Counted from the first letter of the stretch, positions 45,271 to 54,166 are shown. The stretch is DNA of 64,000 bases from Flavobacterium terrigena (GCF_900108955.1 NZ_FNYA01000006.1:124001-188000), one strand, 5' to 3'. Translations and numbers: made by a program. Notes: generated from the letters alone by a model not told the origin.

Positions 45271-46455
45271 TTAGAAATTAAAATAATTGATATATGTATT
45301 CAAATCTTTGTCACCACGACCAGATAAATTAATGACCACAATATCAGTTGATTTGAATTGTTTTTTATCTAAAACGGCAAAAGCGTGAGCAGTTTCAATT
45401 GCTGGAATAATACCTTCCAATTTAGAAATTTCTAATCCAGATTTCATGGCGTCCTCATCTGTAATGGCAATAAATTCGGCACGACCAATATCATTCAAAT
45501 GTGCGTGAAGCGGTCCAACTCCAGGATAATCTAAACCTGCAGAAATAGAATAGGGTTCCGTAATTTGTCCGTCTTCCGTTTGCATCAACAAAGTTCGACT
45601 TCCATGAATAATTCCGATCTTTCCTAAAACCGATGTTGCAGCACTTTCTCCAGAATCTACGCCATGACCAGCGGCTTCAACAGCAATTAAACCAACTTGT
45701 TCGTCATCTAAAAACTCATAAAAAGCACCAGCGGCATTGCTTCCACCGCCAACACAAGCTATTACATAATTTGGATATTCTGTTCCTTCTTGAGTTTGTA
45801 ATTGCGATTTAATTTCCTTTGAAATAATACTCTGAAATTTCGCCACCATGTCTGGATAAGGATGCGGTCCAACAACAGAACCAATGATATAAAATGTATC
45901 AGTTGGATTGTTAATCCAATCACGAATTGCTTCATTTGTTGCGTCTTTCAACGTTTTTGAACCCGAAGTCGCCGGACGAACTTCTGCGCCAAGCATTTTC
46001 ATACGAGCTACATTTGGTGCTTGTCGTTCAATGTCGATTTCACCCATATATACAATACATTTCAAACCCATTAAAGCGCAAACTGTTGCGGTTGCTACAC
46101 CATGTTGGCCTGCTCCAGTTTCAGCTATAATTCGAGTTTTTCCTAAGCGTTTGGCTAAAATAATTTGCCCAATCGTATTGTTGACTTTATGCGCGCCAGT
46201 ATGACATAAATCTTCTCTTTTTAAGTATATTTTTGTGTTATATTTTTCCGATAATCGTTTGGCAAAATATAAAGGCGTTGGTCGACCCACATATTGTTCT
46301 AACAAATACATGTATTCTTCTTGAAAGCTTAGTTCTGCTATGATAGAAAGATATTGAGTACGTAATTCTTCTACATTTGGATACAACATTTCTGGAATAA
46401 ATGCACCTCCAAATTTTCCGTAAAATCCTTTTTCTGAAACTTTAAACTGACTCAT
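45271..46455 (-). CDS. trpB: Tryptophan synthase beta subunit
   Basis: TrpB condenses indole with serine using PLP. The 394-aa protein has LKREDLCHTGAHKVNNTIGQIILAK with the PLP lysine in HKVNN (about 88-92), ETGAGQHGVATATVCAL, and CVGGGSNAAGAFYEF for phosphate binding. All key residues are present. Its start overlaps the trpF end by 14 bases. Confidence 0.98.
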   Translation of the reverse strand: MSQFKVSEKGFYGKFGGAFIPEMLYPNVEELRTQYLSIIAELSFQEEYMYLLEQYVGRPTPLYFAKRLSEKYNTKIYLKREDLCHTGAHKVNNTIGQIILAKRLGKTRIIAETGAGQHGVATATVCALMGLKCIVYMGEIDIERQAPNVARMKMLGAEVRPATSGSKTLKDATNEAIRDWINNPTDTFYIIGSVVGPHPYPDMVAKFQSIISKEIKSQLQTQEGTEYPNYVIACVGGGSNAAGAFYEFLDDEQVGLIAVEAAGHGVDSGESAATSVLGKIGIIHGSRTLLMQTEDGQITEPYSISAGLDYPGVGPLHAHLNDIGRAEFIAITDEDAMKSGLEISKLEGIIPAIETAHAFAVLDKKQFKSTDIVVINLSGRGDKDLNTYINYFNF

Positions 46456-47095
46456 ATAATTGTGTTTTAAATTGGTGTAATTTTTCTTTGTTTTTTAATC
46501 TGGTTTCTGTTTCAAATTGACTGTTTACATCTAAAGCAAAACAGTATTTTGAATCTGGTTTTTGTAAAAATTCTTTTATGGATGAAACATCATCTAAACC
46601 AATTCCTCCACTCAGAAAATATGGTTTTTCTAGGTGATATTTTTCTAAAATTTCCCAGTTGAATTTTGTCCCATTTCCACCTGATAATTTTCCTTTTGTA
46701 TCGAATAGAAAATAATCAACCATTTGATAATCATTAAGTGTTTGAAAAACAAAATAATCATCAATTGAAAATGATTTAATTATTTTTGTATTTAATTGAT
46801 TTTGTTTTAGTTGTATTACTAATTCTAAACAATAACTTTTGGTTTCATTGCCGTGTAATTGAATCATATCTAAATCATATTTCTGAATAGTTTTAATGAT
46901 TTTTTCTTGTCTTTCATTTACAAATACTCCAACTTTATTTATAGGATTTGGAATCGAAATGATTGTATTTTCTGTATAATTTCGAACTGAATTTTCATAG
47001 AAAATGAATCCTAAAAAATCAGGTTGCAAATTGGCGATTTCCTGAATATTTTCGGGAAACTTCATGCCGCATATTTTAAGTTTTATTTTCGACAT
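46442..47095 (-). CDS. trpF: Phosphoribosylanthranilate isomerase
   Basis: TrpF isomerises phosphoribosylanthranilate. The 217-aa TIM barrel has LKICGMKFPENI (catalytic Cys), IQLHGNETKSYC and the catalytic Asp in FDTKGKLSGGNGTKFNWEIL, ending with PYFLSGGIGLDDV. It is monofunctional, not fused to TrpC as in enterics. It overlaps trpB and lies four bases after trpC. Confidence 0.96.
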   Translation of the reverse strand: MSKIKLKICGMKFPENIQEIANLQPDFLGFIFYENSVRNYTENTIISIPNPINKVGVFVNERQEKIIKTIQKYDLDMIQLHGNETKSYCLELVIQLKQNQLNTKIIKSFSIDDYFVFQTLNDYQMVDYFLFDTKGKLSGGNGTKFNWEILEKYHLEKPYFLSGGIGLDDVSSIKEFLQKPDSKYCFALDVNSQFETETRLKNKEKLHQFKTQLYESV

Positions 47096-47099
47096 TTTA

Positions 47100-47879
47100 T
47101 TATAATTGTTTTATGAATTTTTTCGCTGCTAAACCTGTATTATTTGTTTTCATAAAGTTTTCTCCAATCAAAAAACCTTGATAACCAAAGGTTTGTAGCT
47201 CTTTAATATCAGATATGTTTGAAATTCCACTTTCTGATATTTTTACAAATTGGTTTGGAATTAAATCCGCTAACTCTTTACTATAATTCAAACTAACTTC
47301 AAATGTTTTTAAATTTCTGTTGTTTACGCCAATCATATTCAAGCTTGGCATAATTACTTTGTATAATTCTTCTTCGTTATGAACTTCCAACAAAACTTCT
47401 AAGCCTAAAGATTGTGCAAATTCCGATAAATGCTTAATTTCTTTACGAGTCAAAACCGCTGCGATTAGCAAAATTACATCTGCTCCATGTGCTTTTGCTT
47501 CTAATAATTGATATTCGTCAATGATGAATTCTTTTCGCAATAATGGAATAGTTACTGAAGCTCTAGCTAGTAATAAATCGTCTAAACTTCCACCGAAATA
47601 TTTCATATCAGTTAAAACTGAAATCCCGCAAACACCAGCATTTTGGTAACCTTTCGCGACTTCTTCAACCGTAAATGAAGAATTTATAGTTTGTTTGGAT
47701 GGCGATTTTCGCTTGTGTTCTGCAATAATTCCAGAAGTTGAATTTCTCAATAATTTACTCAGCGAATTGGTTCTAGAATTGAACAATACCGAATTTTCTA
47801 ATTGAGAAACTGGAATAATTGATTTTTTCAATTTCACTTCTCGCCTTTTATCTACTATGATTTTTTCTAAAATATCCAT
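47100..47879 (-). CDS. trpC: Indole-3-glycerol phosphate synthase
   Basis: TrpC closes the indole ring. The 259-aa TIM barrel has GIIAEHKRKSPSKQTIN (catalytic Lys), VCGISVLTDMKYFGGSLDDL, LLRKEFIIDEYQLLEAKAHGADVILLIAAVL and VKISESGISNISDI. Its ATG overlaps the trpD stop (TAATG), so the pair is coupled. Confidence 0.97.
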   Translation of the reverse strand: MDILEKIIVDKRREVKLKKSIIPVSQLENSVLFNSRTNSLSKLLRNSTSGIIAEHKRKSPSKQTINSSFTVEEVAKGYQNAGVCGISVLTDMKYFGGSLDDLLLARASVTIPLLRKEFIIDEYQLLEAKAHGADVILLIAAVLTRKEIKHLSEFAQSLGLEVLLEVHNEEELYKVIMPSLNMIGVNNRNLKTFEVSLNYSKELADLIPNQFVKISESGISNISDIKELQTFGYQGFLIGENFMKTNNTGLAAKKFIKQL

Positions 47880-48871
47880 TAGTTGCTTAATTTTATTAGT
47901 GTATTTAATTTTGAAAGTGCATTTTTACTAAATAAACTCTCTTTTGCTTTTTCTAACGAATCTGAATAACTTAACTCAGAAATCGTTTGAATGGCTAAAG
48001 CCGAGTTGACTAAAACCACATTGTTTTGTGCTTCCGAACCATTTCCGCTTAATACTTTATGAAATATCTTAGCTGATTCTTCAACGGTATTTCCACCTTT
48101 AATATCAGATAGTTGAATTTTATCGAAAAGGAAATCGGATGGCGAATTGATCGTTTCTGTTGAATTAGTAATTATTTTTACATTATCAGTTAAAGAAACT
48201 TCGTCAAAGCCTTCTAATCCATGAAGAATCGCGAATTTTGTTTCTGTTTTTTGATACAAATACGCATACATTCTGGCCAATTCTAAACTAAAAACGCCCA
48301 CCATTTGAAACTTCGGAAAAGACGGGTTTACCATTGGTCCGAGCATATTAAAGAACGTTTTTACACCTAATTCTTTTCTAATTGGTCCAACATTTTTCAT
48401 GGCTGGATGAAATAATGGTGCGTGTAAAATCGCAATATTTGCTTCTTCAATACATCGAGTTAAAAATTCTTGATTATTCGAAAATTTCACACCCATTTGT
48501 TCCATCACATTACTCGAACCAGAAATGGATGAAACACCATAATTTCCGTGTTTGGCAACTTTATAACCAGCTCCGGCAACAATAAATGATGACAGCGTGG
48601 AAATATTAAAAGTGTCTTTTCCATCACCTCCTGTTCCGCATAAATCTATGGTGTTGTATGCTGAAAAATTAACTGGAATACATAATTCTAGTAAGGCTTC
48701 ACGAAAACCTGAAAGTTCTTCAATTGTAATATTTCGCATCATGTAAACGGTTAAAAATGCAGCAATTTGATGCGAATTACAATTTCCGTTGGAGATTTCT
48801 ATTAAGGTCGATTTCGCTTCCTGTTTAGAAAGAATTTCGTGATTGATTAATCGGTTTATTATATTCTTCAT
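47879..48871 (-). CDS. trpD: Anthranilate phosphoribosyltransferase
   Basis: TrpD transfers phosphoribose from PRPP to anthranilate. The 330-aa protein has the family motif DLCGTGGDGKDTFNISTLSSFIVAG (about 77-101), KHGNYGVSSISGSSNVMEQMGVK and GPIRKELGVKTFFNMLGPMVNP. It is not fused to trpG. The 94-base gap to trpG shows no obvious gene. Confidence 0.97.
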   Translation of the reverse strand: MKNIINRLINHEILSKQEAKSTLIEISNGNCNSHQIAAFLTVYMMRNITIEELSGFREALLELCIPVNFSAYNTIDLCGTGGDGKDTFNISTLSSFIVAGAGYKVAKHGNYGVSSISGSSNVMEQMGVKFSNNQEFLTRCIEEANIAILHAPLFHPAMKNVGPIRKELGVKTFFNMLGPMVNPSFPKFQMVGVFSLELARMYAYLYQKTETKFAILHGLEGFDEVSLTDNVKIITNSTETINSPSDFLFDKIQLSDIKGGNTVEESAKIFHKVLSGNGSEAQNNVVLVNSALAIQTISELSYSDSLEKAKESLFSKNALSKLNTLIKLSN

Positions 48872-48965
48872 AATGTTGAAATTTTAAAATTTGGCGTAAG
48901 TTGGGCTGTACTTCATTGAATTTCAATTAGTAAAGTAAATTATTTAGCGTATATGTAATTGATTG

Positions 48966-49529
48966 CTAGTGGCTAAGCCAATTCTCTAAGATTTTTTTTC
49001 CGTGAGGCGTTAAGACACTTTCTGGATGATATTGTACACCTCGAACATCATAAACACTATGTTTTAGTGACATAATTTGTCCGTTTTCATCTGTAGAAGT
49101 AATAATTAAATTTTGTGGAAAATTTTCGTTGGAAATCACCCAAGAATGATAACGCCCCACTTCCATTTCATTAGGTAAATCATTGAAAATGAAATCATCT
49201 TCCGTTTTTAAAACTTTTGTAGCTACGCCGTGATATACTTTTTCTAAATTGGTAAGTGTTCCGCCGAAAACCTCGCCAATAGCTTGTAAACCTAAGCAAA
49301 CTCCAAAAATACTTTTCGTTTTTGCATACGTTTTAATTACTTCTTTTAGTAAACCCGCTTCATCAGGAATTCCTGGTCCTGGCGACAAAAGTATTTTCTC
49401 AAAAGGTTCTAATTCTTTCAATTCAAATTCGTCGTTTCTAAAAACAGTGACTTCTGCTCCTAAATCGTCTAAATAGTGAACTAAATTGTATGTAAAACTA
49501 TCGTAATTATCTATAACTGCTATTTTCAT
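48966..49529 (-). CDS. trpG: Anthranilate synthase component II (glutamine amidotransferase)
   Basis: TrpG supplies ammonia from glutamine to TrpE. The 187-aa class I amidotransferase has IAVIDNYDSFTYNLVHYL, LLSPGPGIPDEAGL, the catalytic Cys in IFGVCLGLQAIGEVFGG (about 72-88), and the His-Glu pair in VQYHPESVLTPHG. I chose the ATG at 49529 (MKIAVIDNY) over a TTG three codons upstream. It directly follows trpE (11-base gap). Confidence 0.96.
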   Translation of the reverse strand: MKIAVIDNYDSFTYNLVHYLDDLGAEVTVFRNDEFELKELEPFEKILLSPGPGIPDEAGLLKEVIKTYAKTKSIFGVCLGLQAIGEVFGGTLTNLEKVYHGVATKVLKTEDDFIFNDLPNEMEVGRYHSWVISNENFPQNLIITSTDENGQIMSLKHSVYDVRGVQYHPESVLTPHGKKILENWLSH

Positions 49530-49540
49530 CTTTTCCAATT

Positions 49541-50938
49541 TTATATCGTTTCTGCTAAATCTAAGGCTTTTTGCAAAGCGCTTAACTTGTTATAAACTTC
49601 TTGTGTTTCGTTTTCTTCGGTTGAACTTTCTACAATTCCAGCTCCAGCTTGAAAGTACAATTTATGATTTTTGCTCAAAAATGAACGAATCATAATCGCG
49701 TGATTGAAATTTCCTTTAAAATCCATAAAACCAATAGCACCACCATAAAAACTTCTGTTCGTTTGTTCTATTTCTTCAATTAATTCCATCGCACGAACTT
49801 TCGGAGCGCCAGTTAAAGTTCCAGCTGGAAATGTATTGGCTACTAAGTTCATAAAATTATTGCTATTTTTCAATTTTCCAGTCACTTTTGAAACCAAATG
49901 AATCACGTGCGAAAAAAACTGCACTTCTTTATATTTTTCGACTTGTACTTCATTACAATTTCTGCTTAAATCGTTTCTGGCTAAATCAACCAACATAACG
50001 TGTTCGCTGTTTTCTTTGGTATCTTCTGTTAGTTTTTTGGCCAATTGCGCATCTTCTTCGTCATTTCCAGTTCGTTTAAAAGTTCCTGCAATAGGATGAA
50101 TTTCTGCTATATTATCTTTAATTACGATTTGCGCTTCTGGTGAAGATCCGAAAATTTTATAATTTCCATAATCAAAATAAAACAAATATGGAGATGGATT
50201 TATACTTCGTAAAGCTCTGTAAACATTGAATTCATCGCCTTTAAATTCTTGCGAAAATCGTCGAGATAACACCAATTGAAACACATCGCCACGCAAACAA
50301 TGTTTTTTTGCTAAAGTTACATTTGCTTTAAATTCTTCATCTGTTAAATTTGAAACAACTTCATTTTCTTTTTTAAAACTAAACGATGCAAAGCTCTTGT
50401 TTTGTAACAACTGTTCAATTTCGACAATATTATTCACATCTTCATAAGAATGACAAAAAATATGCGCTTCATTATTGAAATGATTTATAGCAATAATATT
50501 TTGATAAACAGCATATTGAATTAATGGAATTTCGTTTTCTGGAGACTTTACTTTAATATTTATTTTCTCGAAATATTTAATCGCATCGTAAGAAATATAA
50601 CCAAAAAGCCCGTTATTAATAAATTTAAACGATTCTGATTCTGTTATAAATTGCTGAGAAAATTGCGATAATTCTTCAATTACATTTTGATTTTCAATAT
50701 TCGTTTTTACGATTGAATGATCAGGATATTGTTTTGTAATCACATTATTTTCGACGCTAAAATTCGCAATTGGATTGAAGCAAATAAACGAAAAACTATT
50801 GTCATTCGCATGATAATCAGAACTTTCTAATAATAAACTATTTGGGAATTTATCTCTGATTTTCAAATAAACACTCACTGGCGTAAAAGTATCAGCTAGT
50901 AGTTTTTTAGAATTTGTATGTAATTGATATGTTTTCAT
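49541..50938 (-). CDS. trpE: Anthranilate synthase component I
   Basis: TrpE makes anthranilate from chorismate and ammonia. The 465-aa protein has the C-terminal chorismate-binding domain with DVFQLVLSRRFSQEF, PSPYLFYFDYGNYKIFGSSPEAQI, EIHPIAGTFKRTGNDEEDAQL, HVMLVDLARNDLSRNC and TFPAGTLTGAPKVRAMELIEE, and an N-terminal domain with the tryptophan feedback region (LLESSDYH, about 35-42). It is first in the operon and preceded by a leader peptide and terminator. Confidence 0.97.
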   Translation of the reverse strand: MKTYQLHTNSKKLLADTFTPVSVYLKIRDKFPNSLLLESSDYHANDNSFSFICFNPIANFSVENNVITKQYPDHSIVKTNIENQNVIEELSQFSQQFITESESFKFINNGLFGYISYDAIKYFEKINIKVKSPENEIPLIQYAVYQNIIAINHFNNEAHIFCHSYEDVNNIVEIEQLLQNKSFASFSFKKENEVVSNLTDEEFKANVTLAKKHCLRGDVFQLVLSRRFSQEFKGDEFNVYRALRSINPSPYLFYFDYGNYKIFGSSPEAQIVIKDNIAEIHPIAGTFKRTGNDEEDAQLAKKLTEDTKENSEHVMLVDLARNDLSRNCNEVQVEKYKEVQFFSHVIHLVSKVTGKLKNSNNFMNLVANTFPAGTLTGAPKVRAMELIEEIEQTNRSFYGGAIGFMDFKGNFNHAIMIRSFLSKNHKLYFQAGAGIVESSTEENETQEVYNKLSALQKALDLAETI

Positions 50939-51087
50939 CTCAATGTTTATTTTTTAATGGATTCGATGTTGTTCGCCTTTTGGGCTCGGTCCATCTTATT
51001 TTGTTCAGTTTTGGAAATAAAAAAAGGCTTGTCGTGATTGACAAGCCTTTTTTAGTATATATTATTTTAATACAATAGAGGATTTGC
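50939..51087 (-). promoter_or_regulatory. trp operon leader RNA between leader peptide and trpE
   Basis: On the minus strand this transcribed leader runs from the trpL stop codon, through the terminator hairpin, to the trpE ATG. The leader stop region GTCGTGA (51094-51088) is complementary over seven bases to TCACGAC (51037-51031), which spans the terminator loop and its 3' arm. That pairing would compete with the terminator. The part nearest trpE contains a GC-richer stretch with no other feature recognised. Confidence 0.75.
51020..51053 (-). terminator. trp attenuator terminator
   Basis: A perfect 14-bp stem (AAAAAAGGCTTGTC / GACAAGCCTTTTTT) has a 6-base loop AATCAC on the minus strand. 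It ends in six T, 81 bases before the trpE start and after the Trp-rich leader peptide. Unlike the other terminators here, it lies upstream of the operon it would end. Confidence 0.88.
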
Positions 51088-51144
51088 TCACGACGTAAGT
51101 TGTAAGTTATTCCACCACCAAGTATTTTGAATTCTATTTTTCAT
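51088..51144 (-). CDS. trpL: Tryptophan operon leader peptide with three consecutive Trp codons
   Basis: An 18-codon reading frame encodes MKNRIQNTWWWNNLQLTS, ending in TGA at 51090-51088. Three TGG codons in a row are highly improbable by chance in such AT-rich DNA and lie 18-24 bases before the stop region that can pair with the terminator loop. A promoter of the Bacteroidetes type lies about 94 bases upstream of the ATG. If tryptophan is scarce, ribosomes stalling at these codons would leave the stop region free to block the terminator. This mechanism is inferred; the peptide, stop and hairpin are seen. Confidence 0.85.
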   Translation of the reverse strand: MKNRIQNTWWWNNLQLTS

Positions 51145-51244
51145 ATTTGAAAACTTTATTTTTTATCGGTCAAATATGGTATCGCATTTTTTTAATTTGT
51201 GTTTGCTAATGCAAACTTGTTGTTTATTGCGATTTCATATGAGG

Positions 51245-51276
51245 CAAATGTATATAGTTGTATTTTAATTACCAAA
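51245..51276 (-). promoter_or_regulatory. trp operon promoter
   Basis: On the minus strand TTTG (51276-51273) and TACATTTG (51252-51245) are separated by 20 bases, a full match to the Bacteroidetes consensus. Transcription would start near 51239, giving a 5' leader that contains trpL and the attenuator. Confidence 0.75.
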
Positions 51277-51285
51277 TTAAATTTG
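51257..51285 (+). promoter_or_regulatory. Divergent promoter for the Smr gene
   Basis: GTTG (51257-51260) and TAAATTTG (51278-51285) are separated by 17 bases on the plus strand. It overlaps the trp promoter on the other strand. It also rules out coding starts upstream of about 51290 for the Smr protein. Confidence 0.6.
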
Positions 51286-51324
51286 AATTATTTATTTTTG
51301 ATGCAGATTTTAATTCAAGAAAGA

Positions 51325-51867
51325 ATGAATATAGGTGATGTTGTACAAGTACTAGATGATAATTTAGAAGGTAAAGTAGTTGGTTTTAAGGAAGATAACA
51401 GAGTAATTGTAGAAACAACTGATGGTTTTGAATTAACTTATTATAAAAAAGAACTGATTTTAATTGCTTCAGATGCGCCGAAAATTGAATTTGGAGCGAG
51501 TCTTTCAAAGGTTTTAGCAGAAAAGGAAATCCCGAAGAAGCCAGGTTCTGTATTAAGTAAATTGAGTAAAAAAGACCCAATGGTTTTTGAAGTTGATTTG
51601 CATTTAGAAAAAATAATTACAGGAAGAAATCAGAATTTAACTAACTTCGATAAACTGAATATTCAATTAGAAGAAGCCAAACGTGCTATGGATTTTGCAA
51701 TTTCTAAGCGATACAATCGTGTGGTTTTAATTCACGGAGTTGGTGATGGTGTTTTAAAAAGTGAATTAGAATATTTATTAAAACGCTACGAAAATATAGT
51801 CATACAAGAAGCCAGTTACGGAAAATATGGACTTGGAGCCATGGAAGTTTACATCAAACAAAAATAA
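51325..51867 (+). CDS. Smr-domain protein with N-terminal DUF2027-like domain
   Basis: The 180-aa protein has an N-terminal SH3-like region (NIGDVVQVLDDNLEGKVVGFKEDNRVIVETTDGFELTYYKKELI) and a C-terminal Smr domain with VDLHLEKI, VVLIHGVGDGVLKSELEYLL and YGLGAMEVYIK. Smr domains are nicking nucleases or RNA-binding domains related to the MutS2 C-terminus; a stand-alone role is unknown. I chose the ATG at 51325 because it lies 40 bases beyond the -7 box; an ATG at 51301 is possible. Confidence 0.87.
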   Translation: MNIGDVVQVLDDNLEGKVVGFKEDNRVIVETTDGFELTYYKKELILIASDAPKIEFGASLSKVLAEKEIPKKPGSVLSKLSKKDPMVFEVDLHLEKIITGRNQNLTNFDKLNIQLEEAKRAMDFAISKRYNRVVLIHGVGDGVLKSELEYLLKRYENIVIQEASYGKYGLGAMEVYIKQK

Positions 51868-51961
51868 AATGAAATCGCCACTAAAATAGGGTTTGCTTTT
51901 GCAAAAACCTTTAAATAAAAGACGATACATTTATGACTGCTTAAAAATTTAATTTACATAA

Positions 51962-53083
51962 ATGAAAAATATATATTTAGATAACGCCGCAACCACACCT
52001 TTACGCCCAGAAGTTATTCATACGATGGTTGATGTTTTGCAACATGATTATGGAAATCCTTCATCAACGCATAGTTTTGGAAGAAGTTCAAAATCAATTT
52101 TAGAAACATCTAGAAAAACAATTGCAAAGCATTTAAATTGTTCGGCACAAGAAATTATTTTTACTGCAAATGCTACGGAAGGAACCAATTGGATTCTTCG
52201 TGAAATGGTTAAAAATAACGGCATAAAAAAAATTATTACTAGTAAAATTGAACATCACGCGACTTTATATACCGTTTTAAATTTGCAAAAAGAATTTGGA
52301 TTTGATGTTGAATATATAAATGTCTTGCCAAATGGAAATTTAGATTTGTTTGATTTTGAAAGAAAACTAAATGATGAAATTCCAACGTTAGTTACTTTAA
52401 TGCACGTGAATAATGAAATTGGAACTGTTTTAGATTTAAATCGTGTTGCTGGAATTTGTAAAAAATATAATGCAATATTTCATTGTGATACTGTGCAATC
52501 TATTGGGAAAATCAAAATTGATTTACAAGAAACTCAGTTAGATTTTTTAGTAGCAAGTGCGCATAAATTTCATGGTCCGAAAGGAATTGGTTTTGCTTTT
52601 ATTCGCAAAAATAGAATTATGCAACCGATGTTTTTTGGTGGTGAACAAGAAAAAGGATTACGTGCTGGAACAGAAGCGATTCATCAAATTGCTGGAATGT
52701 CAAAAGCTTTTGATTTAGCCAATGAACATTTGGTTGAAGAAACAAAATATATTACAGAATTAAAGAATTATTGTGTTTCGCAATTGCAAGCCAATTTTGA
52801 TGGAATTATTATAAATGGAGAAAATACGTTTTATAATATTCTAAATGTTTTATTACCGTTTTCTGAAGAAAAAACAGCTATGATTTTATTCAATTTAGAT
52901 ATGAAAGGAATTGCAGTTTCAAGAGGAAGTGCTTGTCAAAGCGGAAGTGTAAAGCCTTCGCACGTTTTGGCGGAATTTTTATCCGAAGAAAATATAAAGA
53001 AACCTTCTTTAAGAATTTCGTTTAGTCATTACAATACAAAAGAAGAAATTGATATTTTTATTGAAAGTCTAAAAACAATTTAA
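51962..53083 (+). CDS. Cysteine desulfurase (NifS/IscS-like)
   Basis: This PLP enzyme removes sulfur from cysteine for Fe-S cluster or thiolation pathways. The 373-aa protein has IYLDNAATTPLRPEVI, HHATLYTVLNLQKEFG, the PLP lysine in ASAHKFHGPKGIGF (K about 203) and the catalytic-loop cysteine in SRGSACQSGSVKPSH. This is the class I form with the extended loop. No isc/suf partners are adjacent. Confidence 0.94.
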   Translation: MKNIYLDNAATTPLRPEVIHTMVDVLQHDYGNPSSTHSFGRSSKSILETSRKTIAKHLNCSAQEIIFTANATEGTNWILREMVKNNGIKKIITSKIEHHATLYTVLNLQKEFGFDVEYINVLPNGNLDLFDFERKLNDEIPTLVTLMHVNNEIGTVLDLNRVAGICKKYNAIFHCDTVQSIGKIKIDLQETQLDFLVASAHKFHGPKGIGFAFIRKNRIMQPMFFGGEQEKGLRAGTEAIHQIAGMSKAFDLANEHLVEETKYITELKNYCVSQLQANFDGIIINGENTFYNILNVLLPFSEEKTAMILFNLDMKGIAVSRGSACQSGSVKPSHVLAEFLSEENIKKPSLRISFSHYNTKEEIDIFIESLKTI

Positions 53084-53092
53084 ACAAAAATG

Positions 53093-53177
53093 AGGCTGTC
53101 TAAAAAGTCTCGAAAACCTTATTCTGAAGTAAATCCAGAATTTCTAACCTTTGGTTTTCCTATTAATTAGACAGCCT
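53093..53177. repeat. Nested palindromic element downstream of the cysteine desulfurase gene
   Basis: Three nested pairs of arms match perfectly: AGGCTGTCTAA (53093-53103) with TTAGACAGCCT (53167-53177); GAAAACC (53112-53118) with GGTTTTC (53153-53159); and ATTCTG (53121-53126) with CAGAAT (53136-53141). A T-run follows at the 3' end. It could act as a bidirectional terminator, but its length and AGGCTGTCTAA ends resemble a miniature inverted-repeat element. No transposase is near. Confidence 0.7.
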
Positions 53178-53201
53178 ATTTTTATAATATAAAGTTACGA
53201 A

Positions 53202-54047
53202 TTATTTTTTAGACCACAATTCGATACTATCTTTATTTTGTTTGATATAATCTTCATTTTTATCAGTAGTTGCACCAGCTAATGATAATTTTGCACTTTC
53301 AATAGCACCTTTTTTATCTCCTAATTTATATTGAATTAGTGATTTTAATCTATTGTACCAATATGGAACTTTATCACCTGATAATGCAATTCCTTGATTA
53401 ATCCAGATTAAAGCTTTATTTAAGTCAGTATTCGATTGATAATAGTATTGTGAAGAAGTATAATATTCATTTGCTGAAGGTCCGTCCATTACATCTTCAA
53501 TCGTTTTTAAAACTATTTTTTGAGTAGGAACATCAATTTTAATAGAAACTAAAGTTTTCTCCCAAGACAATTCTAAATTGGCTGCTTCCGTAGTTACATT
53601 ATTAAATGAAATAGTAAAAGTTTCTACTAATCTGTTTAAACTTTCTGGTTTTGCAGAAGTTTTTAAGGCAATTTTTTCATCACTCCATTCTTCTGGTAAA
53701 CCCCAATTGTGAATGTCTTTGTAAAAAATAATATCCCATGCATCTGCTTTTGGAGTTGTATACAATGCGTACGTTCCTTTTGCTAATGGCTTTCCGTCAA
53801 TTACAACATCTTGAGAAAAAGTAATCGTAGTGTTTTCATTAGCACCCGTTCTCCAGTTTTTCCCATAAGGTACTAATTCTCCATAAACTGCTCTTCCTTT
53901 TGCGCTAGGTCTGTGGTAATCAACTTCTATCTGAGTTAATCCAACTGTTTGATCAACTTTTGACATTGGACTAGCTTGTGGCATAGAAATTTGTGCTGAT
54001 GCTAAACCAGTAATTAGTAAAAGACTTAAAACGATGTATTTTTTCAT
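53202..54047 (-). CDS. DUF2911 periplasmic protein
   Basis: The 281-aa protein has a signal peptide (about 1-19, ending ASAQ) and the DUF2911 core: ASPMSKVDQTVGLTQIEVDYHRPSAKGRAVYGELVPYGKNWRTGANENTTITFSQDVVIDGKPLAKGTYALYTTPKADAWDIIFYKD. A C-terminal TPR-like helical region follows (about 195-281). Function unknown; common in Bacteroidetes and predicted to be periplasmic or surface-exposed. Confidence 0.9.
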   Translation of the reverse strand: MKKYIVLSLLLITGLASAQISMPQASPMSKVDQTVGLTQIEVDYHRPSAKGRAVYGELVPYGKNWRTGANENTTITFSQDVVIDGKPLAKGTYALYTTPKADAWDIIFYKDIHNWGLPEEWSDEKIALKTSAKPESLNRLVETFTISFNNVTTEAANLELSWEKTLVSIKIDVPTQKIVLKTIEDVMDGPSANEYYTSSQYYYQSNTDLNKALIWINQGIALSGDKVPYWYNRLKSLIQYKLGDKKGAIESAKLSLAGATTDKNEDYIKQNKDSIELWSKK

Positions 54048-54166
54048 AGTAAATATATTTTTTTGCTAATTTAACTCAAATAATTATTGAATAAAGTTAA
54101 TAAAATTTTAAATTTTCAAAAATCATTTATTTTGTTTAATTTTTTAGATAAAAGATTAAACAATTG

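Noticed and set aside
45908..46204. Open frame antisense to trpB
   Set aside because: Fully inside trpB, no family match and no promoter.
51199..51324. Longer Smr protein starting from GTG at 51199
   Set aside because: The extension lies upstream of and inside the divergent promoter, so it cannot be transcribed from the promoter seen.
53093..53177. An intact insertion sequence
   Set aside because: Only 85 bases with no transposase; at most a miniature element or terminator.
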